64,000 nucleotides of DNA, taken from contig NZ_MCGQ01000022.1 in NCBI RefSeq assembly GCF_002242805.1, positions 212,053 to 276,052 on the forward strand, in the 5' to 3' direction. The DNA is from Streptomyces diastatochromogenes (GTDB lineage: Bacteria; Actinomycetota; Actinomycetes; Streptomycetales; Streptomycetaceae). The stretch's first letter is position 1, and each line of letters opens with the position of its first letter. The notes beneath the pieces were generated by a model that made no database searches, was not told where the DNA came from, and saw only the letters and a list, made by a program, of their open reading frames with translations. Shown here piece after piece: positions 40,176-49,066 of this stretch. Both the position numbers and the translations under genes were made by a program.

Positions 40176-41384
40176 TCAGGTCAGCCGCTCAACGGCCTTG
40201 AGGGTCTGGCCCGTTCCGTCCTCGGTCGCCATGTGCTGGGCGGCTCGCGCGGCGGCTCGTGCGTAGGTCTGCTGCTTGACGACCTGGTCGAGTGCGTCGG
40301 CCAGGCGCTCGGCGGTGAGGGATCGGTAGGAGATCGGGGTGGGGGCGGCGCCGAGGGCGGCGAGGCGTGCCGCCCAGAACGGCTGGTCCGCGGTCACCGG
40401 TACCGGCACCGCGGGAACACCGGCGCGCAGCGCGGCCGCCGAGGTGCCGGCTCCGGCGTGGTGGACCACGGCGGCCAGCCGCGGGAACAGCAGGGTGTGC
40501 GGCACGTCCCCGACGGTGATGACGTCGTCGCCGTCGGCCGCGAGTCCGGCGCTGCCACTCTGGAGGATGCCGCGGAGCCCGGCGCGGCGCAGCGCTCGTA
40601 CCGCGATCTCGCTCAGCCGTTCGCCGTCTCCGGCCGCCATGCTGCCGAAGCCGATGAGGACGGGCCGGGGTCCGGCGCGCAGGAAGTCCTCCAGGTTCGC
40701 GGGCAGTTGTGCGGCCGGGTCGTGGTGGGGCCACCAGTTTCCGACGACCTGCAGGCCGGAGCGCCAGTCGGCGGGGCGCGGCACGAGGGCCGTGCTGAAG
40801 CCGTGCAGGACGGGCCGGTTCGCCTGTTCCTGACGGCGGCGTAGCGCGGCGGCGGAAGCCGGGGGCAGCTGGAGGCGGTGGCGCATCTCGGCGACCGCCT
40901 GCTCGTAGACGCGGTCGGCCATGCGGAGAGCGAAGCGTCCGGTCGCGCGGTTGAGGGGGCGGCCCAGGGAGCCGGGGCTCATGACGGTGCTCGGGAAGTC
41001 GCCGGTGGGTGCGGTGGGCTGGAGGTAGACATCGAGGCTCGATATGCCTGTCGCCTCGGCGAGTTGCCAGCCGAGTGGGGCCGTGGTGGTCGACAGCAGG
41101 AGCAGATCCGCGCCTTCGGACACCGCGTCGGCGAACCCGTGGCCCAGTTCGGTGACGAACGCGGCGGCGGTACGCATCAGTTCGCGTCGCCCCGTCCCCT
41201 CGCCGCGCATCCGCGGGTCGGCGGGCAGGGCGCGGAACTCCAGCCCGGCGTCGCGCACGAGGGGCGCGAAGGCGTCCGTGGTGGCGAGGGCGACGTCGTG
41301 CCCGGCCCGGCGCAGTTCGGCGCCCAGGCCCGTGTAGGGCACGACATCGCCGCGCGATCCGGCCGCGGTGATCAGGATCCTCAT
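40176..41384 (-). CDS. Glycosyltransferase family 1 (UDP-glycosyltransferase, macrolide/sterol type)
   Basis: A 402-aa GT-B enzyme. The N-terminal domain opens RILITAAGSRGDVVPYTGLG. The C-terminal donor domain has PVLIGFGSMAAGD, VGDVPHTLLFPRLAAVVHHA, GAGTSAAALRAGVPAVPVPV, ADQPFWAARL, the pattern of UDP-sugar-dependent glycosyltransferases acting on macrolides, glycopeptides or sterols. The ATG at 41384 overlaps the MerR stop by one base and has GAGGAG upstream, so the pair is coupled. The association with a TipA-like drug sensor suggests inactivation of an antibiotic by glycosylation; this is inference. Confidence 0.9.
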   Translation of the reverse strand: MRILITAAGSRGDVVPYTGLGAELRRAGHDVALATTDAFAPLVRDAGLEFRALPADPRMRGEGTGRRELMRTAAAFVTELGHGFADAVSEGADLLLLSTTTAPLGWQLAEATGISSLDVYLQPTAPTGDFPSTVMSPGSLGRPLNRATGRFALRMADRVYEQAVAEMRHRLQLPPASAAALRRRQEQANRPVLHGFSTALVPRPADWRSGLQVVGNWWPHHDPAAQLPANLEDFLRAGPRPVLIGFGSMAAGDGERLSEIAVRALRRAGLRGILQSGSAGLAADGDDVITVGDVPHTLLFPRLAAVVHHAGAGTSAAALRAGVPAVPVPVTADQPFWAARLAALGAAPTPISYRSLTAERLADALDQVVKQQTYARAAARAAQHMATEDGTGQTLKAVERLT

Positions 41385-42181
41385 CACTCCTCCTCGGAGC
41401 CGGTACGGCCGCCTGCGTGGCGGGCCGCGTTGGCATGGACCGCCTTGCGCAGGTAGGCGGCCAGGCCCGGGCGTTGCCGGGACGGCGGTACGACCAGGGC
41501 GAAGGCGCGCGGATCGGCGGCGAAGTCGTCCGCGATGCGCCGGTGCATGTCGGGCGGGCAGGAGGTGAACCAGCGGGAGATGTGCAGGCGGTGCTCCTCG
41601 GCGAGGTCCGTGGCCCGCTGTCCGTCGGCCGGCTCACCCTCGTCGAAGGCCGCGAGCAGCTCCGCGCGCCAGGCGGCGGCCTCGCCCATGAGCTGCCGCC
41701 AGTCCTCCTTGGTGTGGGCGGCCGCGCGCGCCATCGACTCGCGCTGTCCCTCCGAGTCCGCCCACTTCAGCTCCGCCTCGGTGGCGTAGCTGAGGTCGAA
41801 GGTGATCTCGCCGAAGACCTCGAAGCGTTCCTGAGGGGTGAGGGACACCCCGGTCCGCTGGACCTCGATGGCCCGTTCCGCCACCTCGGCCAGCTGCTGC
41901 AGCCTGGCGATCTCCTCGCTCAACTGGCGCTGCCGGGCCGTCAGATACTCCAGGGCGTTCGTCTCCGGGTCCTTCACGATCTCGGTGATCTCGTCGAGGG
42001 TGAAGCCGAGTTCGCGGTAGAAGAGGATCTGCTGGAGGCGGGCCAGGTCCGCGTCGCTGTAGAGGCGGTAGCCGGTGCGGCTGCGGCCGCTGGGCGAGAG
42101 CAGCCCCGCCTTGTCGTAGTGATGCAGCGTACGCACCGTCACCCCGGCGAAGGCCGAGACCTGTCCCACCGAGTAGCTCAT
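41384..42181 (-). CDS. MerR-family regulator with TipAS-like drug-binding domain
   Basis: A 265-aa activator. Residues 1-70 are the MerR winged helix (YSVGQVSAFAGVTVRTLHHYDKAGLL, GYRLYSDADLARLQQI). Residues about 75-115 are the dimerisation coiled coil. Residues about 120-255 match the TipAS domain (WADSEGQRESMARAAAHTKEDW, HRLHISRWFTSCPPDMHR), which in TipA binds thiopeptide antibiotics. The promoter has the 19-bp spacer and internal palindrome typical of MerR autoregulation. It is coupled to the glycosyltransferase gene. Confidence 0.92.
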   Translation of the reverse strand: MSYSVGQVSAFAGVTVRTLHHYDKAGLLSPSGRSRTGYRLYSDADLARLQQILFYRELGFTLDEITEIVKDPETNALEYLTARQRQLSEEIARLQQLAEVAERAIEVQRTGVSLTPQERFEVFGEITFDLSYATEAELKWADSEGQRESMARAAAHTKEDWRQLMGEAAAWRAELLAAFDEGEPADGQRATDLAEEHRLHISRWFTSCPPDMHRRIADDFAADPRAFALVVPPSRQRPGLAAYLRKAVHANAARHAGGRTGSEEE

Positions 42182-42205
42182 CCACCTGTCCTTTCGTCGG
42201 CTCCC

Positions 42206-42236
42206 AGCCTCGAGCCTGACGTAAGGGGAGGGTCAA
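42206..42236 (-). promoter_or_regulatory. MerR-type promoter with 19-bp spacer
   Basis: On the minus strand, TTGACC (complement of 42231-42236) and GAGGCT (42206-42211) are 19 bp apart. The dyad CCTTACGTCAGG (42215-42226) lies between them, the site a MerR activator twists. It lies 25-55 bp upstream of the MerR start. Confidence 0.7.
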
Positions 42237-42297
42237 CTCGACCCGGTGCGGCACGGCGGGTCGTACGGTGGCCGGCGGGAGCCCTTCCGGAGCCCGA

Positions 42298-42897
42298 TCA
42301 GTCGCCCCGTGGCCGGCGGACCGCGCCCGTGCCCAGAGCGATCACGGCCCGGGGTCGCATCGGCTCGTCGCCGCGCCGGGAGAGCAGGACCACCTCCTCG
42401 ACCACGGTCGACCGCGCGCCGAGCCGGGCAGCGCACTCCGCGGCCAGCCGCTGCGGGTCCTGCGTCCGGCCGAGGGACAGATGCGGGGTGAAGCGGCCGC
42501 CACGCCCGCCGCAGAGCGGGAAGCGCAGCTCCAGCGCCCGGTGCAGACGGGTCCAGGGCGCCGCGTCCGCCGAGGCCGGATCGAGCCACACCGTCGCGTA
42601 GTGCCGGTGCCGGAAGTACCGCACCCCGGCCAGCCGCGCCGGGAACGGCGCGGTCTGCGCCGCCCCTGCGGAGAGCAGCGGCACCGCCCGCTCGAACTCC
42701 TCCTCCGGCACGAAGCCGAACAGCAGATTCACATGCGGCGGCCAGCGCCGTACCTGCGGGTCGTGCTCCCAGCGGATGTCCTGGATCGCCGGCCACAGCT
42801 CCCGCGGCGGCAGCCAGGCCACCGCCGTCCGGGCCGTCGGCGCCACCGCGAGCACGGCCGTCGGCTCGGCCCCGTGGAATTCCGGGCTCCCGTCCAC
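42298..42897 (-). CDS. 2H phosphoesterase-like (2'-5' RNA ligase family) protein
   Basis: A 199-aa protein with the two His-containing motifs of the 2H phosphoesterase fold: PPHVNLLFGF (His55) and RFTPHLSLGR. Members hydrolyse or ligate 2'-phosphate or cyclic-phosphate bonds in RNA or nucleotides. It also resembles a C-terminal DUF504-free group of unknown substrate. It starts at a GTG at 42897. It stands alone between the MerR gene and a secreted peptidase. Confidence 0.82.
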   Translation of the reverse strand: MDGSPEFHGAEPTAVLAVAPTARTAVAWLPPRELWPAIQDIRWEHDPQVRRWPPHVNLLFGFVPEEEFERAVPLLSAGAAQTAPFPARLAGVRYFRHRHYATVWLDPASADAAPWTRLHRALELRFPLCGGRGGRFTPHLSLGRTQDPQRLAAECAARLGARSTVVEEVVLLSRRGDEPMRPRAVIALGTGAVRRPRGD

Positions 42898-43145
42898 ACT
42901 GCCATCGTCCGGAGCGCGTCCCGATCGCGCGAGTCGGCGAACGCCGCTGCGGCGGATCTCGGCCGGTCGAGGATCTCCGAGAAGACCATGCGGATGGTGA
43001 TCAGCCCCTTCGGGTTCTCCTCCGCACGTCCTTTTCTGCGTACGCCGGGAGTCGTAGCAAGACCGCCCCGCAGATGGATTCGCTTGCCTCGGTGGACACG
43101 AAATGGTCGTTCCGTCCTGGAAGTTGACCGAAAGGAACGGCCATC

Positions 43146-44723
43146 GTGCGGATAGGACGCATGGCGCCCTTGCTCGCCGTGGGGGTCACGGCAACGCTCG
43201 TCCCCACCCTCGCCACGACGCAGGCATCCGCGGCGGAACCGCTGCAGAGGTTCGCGAACCAGAAGCCCGCGTGGCACAGATGTGACGCGTCGCAGCCCGC
43301 CGCGTTCCAGTGCGCGACGATCAAGGTCCCGCTGGACTACAGCCGCCCCGGCGCCAAGACGATCAAGCTGGCCATCTCCCGCGTGAAGACGAGTGTCCCG
43401 GGCAAGCGGCACGGCGTGATCCTCTTCAACCCCGGTGGTCCGGGCGGCGAGGGCCTGGACATGCCGGTCATGATGAAGGACGTGATGCCCAAGAAGGTCC
43501 GCGAGCAGTACGACCTCATCGGGTTCGACCCGCGCGGCGTGGGCCGCAGCAGCCCGGTCACCTGCGGTCTCACGACCAAGGAGCAGAACACCGAACACCC
43601 TTACCGGCCCGAGACGTTCAGCCATGACGTCAAGTGGGCCCGGACCGTCGCCGACAAGTGCCGTGCCAAGAACGGCGACAGGCTTCCGTACATCACCACT
43701 CGCAACACCGCCCGCGACATGGACGTCATCCGCGGCGTCCTGGGCGAGAAGAAGATCTCCTACCTGGGCTACTCCTACGGTACGTACCTCGGTGCCGTCT
43801 ACGCGCAGATGTTCCCCGAGCGGACCGATCGCTTCGTGCTGGACAGCTCCGTCGACCCGGCACGGGTCTGGCGGGGCATGATCCAGGTCTGGGCGGAGGG
43901 CACGGAGCCGGCGTTCACCCGCTGGACGAAGTGGACCGCGCAGCGCCACCGCACCTACGAACTCGGCGACACCCCGGCCAAGGTGAAGAAGACGTTCTGG
44001 GACCTGATCGCCCGGGCCGACCGCTCTCCCATCGACGACGGCGGTGAAAAGCTCACCGGGGACGACATCCGCGCCGCCCTGCGCCCCGAGTTCTTCAGCC
44101 CCAAGTACGCGGCCGAGGCGGTCGTCGAGCTCAAGAAGGCCGCCGACGGCCATGCGGTCACCCGCCGTTCCCCGGCGCCGGACGATCAGCAGGGACCGCG
44201 CCGGTCCGCGGCCCGGGCCGCTCAGCCGCCGGCCGACAACGAATCCGTCGCGTTCTGGACCGTGGTCTGCGGCGACACCGCGGCCTGGCCGCGCGACCCG
44301 GAGCAGTACCGGCGTGACGCGATCCGGGACAAGGCCAAGTATCCGCTCTACGGCGACTTCGGCTCCAACATCACGCCCTGCGCGTTCTGGGACAAGCCGG
44401 CCGAGCCCGTCACCGCGGTGGACAACAAGGTCGGCCTGCTCACCGTGCAGAACCAGTGGGACTCCCAGACACCCCTGGTCAGCGGCCTCGGCATGCACCA
44501 CGCCCTGAAGGGCTCGCGCATGGTGTACGTCAAGGGCGGCGAGGGCCACGGCGTCTACTCCGTGGACCCCCGCTCCTGTGCCGACCGCACCGTCAACGCC
44601 TACCTGAGCAACGGAAAGCTGCCGGCGCAGGACGTCACCTGCAAGCCCGGTCGCCAGAGCCCCGGCGCGAACCCGGGCGTCGTCCCGATGCCGCGGCACA
44701 CACCGCAGGCGCCCCGCTTCTGA
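43146..44723 (+). CDS. Secreted S33-family peptidase (tripeptidyl aminopeptidase-like)
   Basis: A 525-aa exported alpha/beta-hydrolase of the Slp/TAP group. The Sec signal peptide is about 1-29 (RMAPLLAVGVTATLVPTLAT, ending ASA). The catalytic Ser is in YLGYSYGTYLG, the oxyanion segment is FNPGGPGGEG, and the Asp and His are near DSQTPL and GEGHGVY. It removes tripeptides or single residues from the N-terminus of extracellular proteins. The start is a GTG at 43146 with AAAGGAA upstream. The 248 bp upstream of it hold no other gene. Confidence 0.9.
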   Translation: MRIGRMAPLLAVGVTATLVPTLATTQASAAEPLQRFANQKPAWHRCDASQPAAFQCATIKVPLDYSRPGAKTIKLAISRVKTSVPGKRHGVILFNPGGPGGEGLDMPVMMKDVMPKKVREQYDLIGFDPRGVGRSSPVTCGLTTKEQNTEHPYRPETFSHDVKWARTVADKCRAKNGDRLPYITTRNTARDMDVIRGVLGEKKISYLGYSYGTYLGAVYAQMFPERTDRFVLDSSVDPARVWRGMIQVWAEGTEPAFTRWTKWTAQRHRTYELGDTPAKVKKTFWDLIARADRSPIDDGGEKLTGDDIRAALRPEFFSPKYAAEAVVELKKAADGHAVTRRSPAPDDQQGPRRSAARAAQPPADNESVAFWTVVCGDTAAWPRDPEQYRRDAIRDKAKYPLYGDFGSNITPCAFWDKPAEPVTAVDNKVGLLTVQNQWDSQTPLVSGLGMHHALKGSRMVYVKGGEGHGVYSVDPRSCADRTVNAYLSNGKLPAQDVTCKPGRQSPGANPGVVPMPRHTPQAPRF

Positions 44724-44771
44724 CGCGCCTTCCTGAACCGACGACGACAGCACCGGGAGAAGGCTTGTCAG

Positions 44772-45806
44772 CTACGGCTTGACCAGGACCTTCAGGGCCT
44801 CGCGGTCGGCCATGGCGCGGTAGCCGGCGGGCACCTCGTCCAGGCCGACCGCGTGGTCGAAGACACGGCCCGGCTCGATGCGGCCCTCCAGGACGTCCGG
44901 CAGCAGTTCCTCGATGTAGGCGCGGGCCGGGGCGACACCACCGGTGAGGGTGATGTTGTTCATGAACTCCGGGAAGCCCAGGGGGACTTCGCCGTACTGC
45001 GGGGCGCCGACCCGGCTGATGGTGCCGCCCGGGCGGACCGCGCCGATCGACATGTGCAGGGCGGGCAGGGTGCCGACGCACTCCAGCACGGTGTGGGTGC
45101 CGTGGCCGCGGGTCAGTTCGCGAACGCGCTCGATGCCTTCTTCGCCGCGTTCGGGTACGACGTCGGTGGCGCCGAAGTCCCGGCCCAGGTCGGTGCGGTC
45201 CTTGTGCCGGCCCATGAGGATGATGTGCTCGGCGCCGAGCCGCTTGGCCGCGAGGACGGCGGAGAGGCCGACCGCGCCGTCGCCGACGACCGTGACGGTC
45301 GTACGGGGGCCGACCCCGGCGGTGACCGCACAGTGGTGGCCGGTGCAGAAGACGTCGGACAGGGTCAGCAGGGACGGCAGCAGCGCCGAGTCCTCCGCCA
45401 CGGGCAGCTTGACCAGGGTGCCCTGGGCCTGCGGTACGCGCACCGCCTCGCCCTGACCGCCGTCGATGCCGTCGCGGGCCCACAGCCCGCCGTGCAGGCA
45501 GGAGGTGTGCAGGCCCTCCCGGCAGAACTCGCAGGTGTTGTCGGACCAGACGAACGGCGCGACCACCAGGTCGCCCGCCGTCAGCGCGGACACCTCCGCG
45601 CCGGTCTCCTCGACGACGCCGAGGAACTCGTGGCCCATGCGCACGCCGTGCTCGGAGGCGGGCATCGCCCCGTACGGCCACAGGTCGCTGCCGCAGACGC
45701 AGGACCGCAGGACGCGCACGACCGCGTCGGTGGGCTGCTGGATCGTCGGGTCCGGGACGTTCTCGACGCGGACGTCGCCGGCGCCGTACATCAGTGTTGC
45801 TCGCAT
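44772..45806 (-). CDS. Zinc-dependent alcohol dehydrogenase (MDR)
   Basis: A 344-aa NAD(P)-dependent dehydrogenase. The catalytic zinc site includes CVCGSDLWPYG (Cys) and MGHEFLGVVEE (His-Glu). The structural zinc loop is CEFCREGLHTSC. The Rossmann segment is VVGDGAVGLSAVLAAKRLG. It starts at the ATG at 45806. It is the last gene of a minus-strand group with an NmrA-like protein and an SDR, all NAD(P)-binding, presumably acting on one redox pathway. Confidence 0.93.
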   Translation of the reverse strand: MRATLMYGAGDVRVENVPDPTIQQPTDAVVRVLRSCVCGSDLWPYGAMPASEHGVRMGHEFLGVVEETGAEVSALTAGDLVVAPFVWSDNTCEFCREGLHTSCLHGGLWARDGIDGGQGEAVRVPQAQGTLVKLPVAEDSALLPSLLTLSDVFCTGHHCAVTAGVGPRTTVTVVGDGAVGLSAVLAAKRLGAEHIILMGRHKDRTDLGRDFGATDVVPERGEEGIERVRELTRGHGTHTVLECVGTLPALHMSIGAVRPGGTISRVGAPQYGEVPLGFPEFMNNITLTGGVAPARAYIEELLPDVLEGRIEPGRVFDHAVGLDEVPAGYRAMADREALKVLVKP

Positions 45807-45852
45807 GTGGTCTTTCCCAGTTCGGTGGTTGTCGGTTCTTCGCCGGCGTGGA

Positions 45853-46653
45853 TCAGGTCGAGCCGGACGTCGCAGGTGTCCTGACGGCGTCGAGGTCGGC
45901 GCGGACTCCATGCGGCTCCTGCGCCAGTGGCATGTTGGCCTCGTCCCGGACGGCGTCCAGGGCGCCGGGCGCGTCCTGGTCCAGTGCGGCGAACAGCGGG
46001 CCCATGTCGCCGGGAGCGGGGCCCTGTTCCGCGACCAGTTCGAAGGTCCGGCCCAGCGCCTCCGGAACCGTGACGGCCTGCACCAGCACCTGGGCGACCT
46101 GTTCGCGGGCGATGACGCCGTCGGAGGGGGTGCCGGAACGCCGGGTGTCCCCCTGCAGGAAGACGAGTCGGTGCTCGTCGGGGGCGTTCATGTCGAACCA
46201 GCCCGGCCGCACGATCGTGTACGGCAGGCCACTGGCCCGGACGAGCCGCTCCGAGCGGCGCTTCCAGTCGAGCAGATGGTCGTACGCGCTGCCGCGGGCG
46301 GTGACGCCGATGGCGGTCATCAGCACGATGCGGGGCGTCTGTCCGGACCGGGCGGCCAGGATGTTGCGGACTCCGGCGTAGTCGACGTTCTCCGGTGAGG
46401 AGTGTGCGGTGCCGTCGGCTCCGAGTGTCAGCACGATGGCGTCGACGTCGGCCACGGCCGGGGGCAGCGTCTCGGGCCGCGTGACGTCGGCGACGGCAAG
46501 CTGTGCCTCGGCGGGGAGCTGCCGTCGGGCCTTCGCGGCGTCGCGTACCAGCGCACGGGTGGTGTGCCCCCGCGCGATCGACTCGGCCACGACGAGTCGT
46601 CCGATGCTGCCTGTCGCGCCGACCACCAGAACGGTCGGGGGTGCGGTCGCCAT
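45853..46653 (-). CDS. NmrA/NAD(P)H-binding atypical SDR
   Basis: A 266-aa Rossmann protein with GATGSIG (P-loop of atypical SDRs) and ALVRDAAKARRQL after beta-2. It reads GLPYTIVRPGWFDM, where catalytic SDRs would have YxxxK further upstream. Such proteins are redox sensors (NmrA, HSCARG) or quinone reductases. It starts at the ATG at 46653. It lies between the SDR and the ADH on one strand with gaps under 50 bp. Confidence 0.88.
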   Translation of the reverse strand: MATAPPTVLVVGATGSIGRLVVAESIARGHTTRALVRDAAKARRQLPAEAQLAVADVTRPETLPPAVADVDAIVLTLGADGTAHSSPENVDYAGVRNILAARSGQTPRIVLMTAIGVTARGSAYDHLLDWKRRSERLVRASGLPYTIVRPGWFDMNAPDEHRLVFLQGDTRRSGTPSDGVIAREQVAQVLVQAVTVPEALGRTFELVAEQGPAPGDMGPLFAALDQDAPGALDAVRDEANMPLAQEPHGVRADLDAVRTPATSGST

Positions 46654-46701
46654 GAGTCAGTCCTCCTTGTGTCGGGGGCTTGAGCAACGTGGGGTGCCCG
46701 G

Positions 46702-47541
46702 TCAGGGGAGCGTGAGTTCCCCGGCGCGCAGTGCGGCGGTCACGCCGCCGTCCATGAGGAGGTCGGCGCCGGTGATGAAGCCGGACTGGCGGCCCAGGAG
46801 GAAGGCGGCCGCGTCGGCGACCTCGTCGGGCGTGCCGAAGCGCCCGGCCGGCGACACCTTGCGCACCTGCTCGAACCACTCCTGGCGGGGGCCGGACAGC
46901 TCGTCCAGGGCCAGCGGCGTGATGATGACGCCGGGGCTGACGGCGTTGACGCGGGCGCCCCGCTTGCCCCACGCCACGGCGGCCGTCTGCACCCGCAGCG
47001 AGTTGGCCCGCTTGGAGAGCGCGTAGGCGTGGACGGTGGAGCCGACCTGGTCGGGGTGGAGGAACGGCAGCGCGAGCAGCTGCGACGTCTCGGTGGTGGC
47101 GAGCGCGTGCTCGGTCTCCGGCGCGTAGGGGCTCTCGCGGTGCCCGGCCATGCTGGCGATCACGAGACCGGCGCCGCCCGGGGCGACGACGCGGGCGAAC
47201 GCGTCCAGGACCATGGCGGTGCCCAGCAGGTCGACGTGCAGGATCCGCTCGATGCTCGCCTGGGTGGGAGAGACACCGGCGGTGTGCACCACCTGGGTGA
47301 CCGGTCCCAGAGCGGCGGCCGCGGCGGCCAGTGCCTCCACCGCGTCGTGGTCGGAGACGTCGGTGACCCGGGTCGTCACGTCGTACCCCTCGCCCCGCAG
47401 TCGCTCGGCGGCACCCGCGGCCGCCTGCTCTCTGTAGTCGGCGAGCAGCACGGTGCGACCGGCACCGACGCGGCGGGCGATCGCGAGGCCGATGCTGCCG
47501 GAGCCGATGACGACGACCACTTCCTTCGCGTCCCTGCTCAT
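46702..47541 (-). CDS. Classical SDR-family oxidoreductase
   Basis: A 279-aa short-chain dehydrogenase. The motif VVIGSGSIGLAIA binds the cofactor, LLADYREQ suggests NAD, and Ser in VIASMAGH and the pair in HAYALSKRAN (Tyr and Lys) are the catalytic residues. PGVIITPLA and the C-terminal GADLLMDGGVT are family features. The start is the ATG at 47541. It leads the three-gene redox operon. Upstream (47621-47661) lies the 41-bp element shared with the LtrA promoter. Confidence 0.92.
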   Translation of the reverse strand: MSRDAKEVVVVIGSGSIGLAIARRVGAGRTVLLADYREQAAAGAAERLRGEGYDVTTRVTDVSDHDAVEALAAAAAALGPVTQVVHTAGVSPTQASIERILHVDLLGTAMVLDAFARVVAPGGAGLVIASMAGHRESPYAPETEHALATTETSQLLALPFLHPDQVGSTVHAYALSKRANSLRVQTAAVAWGKRGARVNAVSPGVIITPLALDELSGPRQEWFEQVRKVSPAGRFGTPDEVADAAAFLLGRQSGFITGADLLMDGGVTAALRAGELTLP

Positions 47542-47620
47542 GTCTGCAACCTCTTCTCTCTGCGCTGTCGCGCACCGCGGAACCACGGACCGGCATCCAG
47601 GCTGCGGGAAGCGCGCGCGA

Positions 47621-47661
47621 GGTGGCAGGCCGTGCTGTGCCGGGGAGTGACAGGGCCCCCC
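47621..47661 (-). promoter_or_regulatory. Shared 41-bp promoter element, copy 1 (SDR operon)
   Basis: It matches 48982-49022 at 36 of 41 positions. It contains GTGGCAGG and GTGACAGG on the plus strand at a 25-bp period, i.e. TGTCAC-type half-sites on the coding strand. It lies 79 bp upstream of the SDR start. Confidence 0.6.
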
Positions 47662-47712
47662 AGACACCTCCTCCACAGGTCACGGCATGGGGACACGGAA
47701 GGGCACGCCACC

Positions 47713-48930
47713 TCAGGCGCGAACCCGGTGCCGCAGCTCCGCGAACCACCACGTCTCCACGGCCGCGAGCACCGCGAGCACCACGACCACCCCGGCCAGG
47801 GCCGCCAAGGGTGGCAACGCGGCCGCCGCCGGCGTCCAGGCGGCAACCACGACCAGGGCCACCAGGCGGAACGGTCCCCACACGTTCACCGCCAGCCGCC
47901 CGAAGAGCAGCAGGCCGCCCAGATAGAGGGCCGCTCCCCCGCACAGAGCGCCGGCGGAGAACCAGCCCAGCCCGTGGCCGCTGCCCGCGTGGCCGACGAC
48001 TCCCTCGACACCGAGCGCGGTGAGCACGATGCCCGCGACGACGGGGAAGTGTCCGACGCCGTAGGCACCGGCCGCGAGCGCCAGCCGGTCCTCGCTCCCC
48101 GCCTGGTGCAGCCTGCGCCGCGCCACCAGGGTCACCACGTCGAAGTACAGCCACCACAACGCCATGGCCGCCCCTACGCCCAGGGCGGCCGCGGCCAGCA
48201 GCGACAGGCTGACCGGCAGCTCGGCGGCGCCCACGCCCAGGGCGGTCAGCGACTCGCCGAGGGCGATGATGACGAACAGCTCGTACCGCTCGGCGAAGTA
48301 AGGGGCGCTGTGGATCCGCCAACCGCCTCTTCGGGACGTGGCGTACACCACCCCCCAGTCCAGCGCGATCGCCGCCGTGAACAACACGGTCTGCACGCCG
48401 CCACCGATCGCCGCGCCCGCCAGCAGGAGGCCGGCCCCGGCCAGCACCGGCGGCCAGGAGACGACGACCTGCCGCACCAGCTCCCGGCCGCCCCGGGCGA
48501 GCAGGCCGTACACCACCAAGTGCACGCAGCGCACGAACAGGTACGCCCCGGCCAGCACCAGCGGACCGTTCAGACCGCCCGGCGCGTCGTGCCATGCCTC
48601 CGGGACGGCGAGCGCCACCACGAAGACCCCGGCCATCGCCAGTCCCATGCCCGCGCGCAGCATCCCGAGGTCGGCCCGTGCCTGGTTGCCCAGCCAGGCG
48701 TAGGCCGACCAGGACCACCACAGGAGCGCCAGCAGCAGCACTCCTCGCAGCACACCCGTGCCGCTGTGAGCGTGGGCCATGAAAGCGGTGACCTGAGTGA
48801 GGGCGAAGACGTACACCAGGTCGAAGAACAACTCGAAGGTCGTCACGCGATGGCTCGTCGTCACCGTGTGCGCGGCCGTCGACGGTCTCCCCCGCCGTAG
48901 CTGCTCACCTGTTTCGGCCACAGTCCTCAC
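47713..48930 (-). CDS. LtrA-family (low-temperature requirement A) membrane protein
   Basis: A 405-aa polytopic membrane protein with about ten to twelve hydrophobic segments. The family signature is TTFELFFDLVYVFALTQVTAF near the N-terminus, with the mid-protein motif PAYFAERYELFVIIALGES in slightly varied form. LtrA was named from a Listeria cold-growth mutant; the molecular role is unknown. I start at the GTG at 48930, with AAGGA just upstream; a GTG three codons later is possible. Its promoter region carries the 41-bp element also found before the SDR operon. Confidence 0.85.
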   Translation of the reverse strand: MRTVAETGEQLRRGRPSTAAHTVTTSHRVTTFELFFDLVYVFALTQVTAFMAHAHSGTGVLRGVLLLALLWWSWSAYAWLGNQARADLGMLRAGMGLAMAGVFVVALAVPEAWHDAPGGLNGPLVLAGAYLFVRCVHLVVYGLLARGGRELVRQVVVSWPPVLAGAGLLLAGAAIGGGVQTVLFTAAIALDWGVVYATSRRGGWRIHSAPYFAERYELFVIIALGESLTALGVGAAELPVSLSLLAAAALGVGAAMALWWLYFDVVTLVARRRLHQAGSEDRLALAAGAYGVGHFPVVAGIVLTALGVEGVVGHAGSGHGLGWFSAGALCGGAALYLGGLLLFGRLAVNVWGPFRLVALVVVAAWTPAAAALPPLAALAGVVVVLAVLAAVETWWFAELRHRVRA

Positions 48931-48981
48931 TCGTCCTTCGCGCTCTTCGGTCCGGATCGAGCCTGCCGATCGTGTGTGGCG

Positions 48982-49022
48982 GGTGACAGGCCGCGCTGTT
49001 CGGGGGTGTGACAGGGCCCCCC
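48982..49022. promoter_or_regulatory. Shared 41-bp promoter element, copy 2 (LtrA / aldo-keto reductase gap)
   Basis: Two GTGACAGG half-sites (48983-48990 and 49008-49015), 25 bp apart, sit in a 41-bp block 88% identical to 47621-47661. It lies 51 bp upstream of LtrA (minus) and 44 bp upstream of the aldo/keto reductase (plus), so it could serve both. Confidence 0.6.
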
Positions 49023-49066
49023 TACCGGCTGGCACAGCAGGTCACACGGCTCACAGACTGGAACGC

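Noticed and set aside
42729..44753. A 674-codon open frame antisense to the S33 peptidase
   Set aside because: Composition and lack of motifs mark it as a shadow of the peptidase gene.
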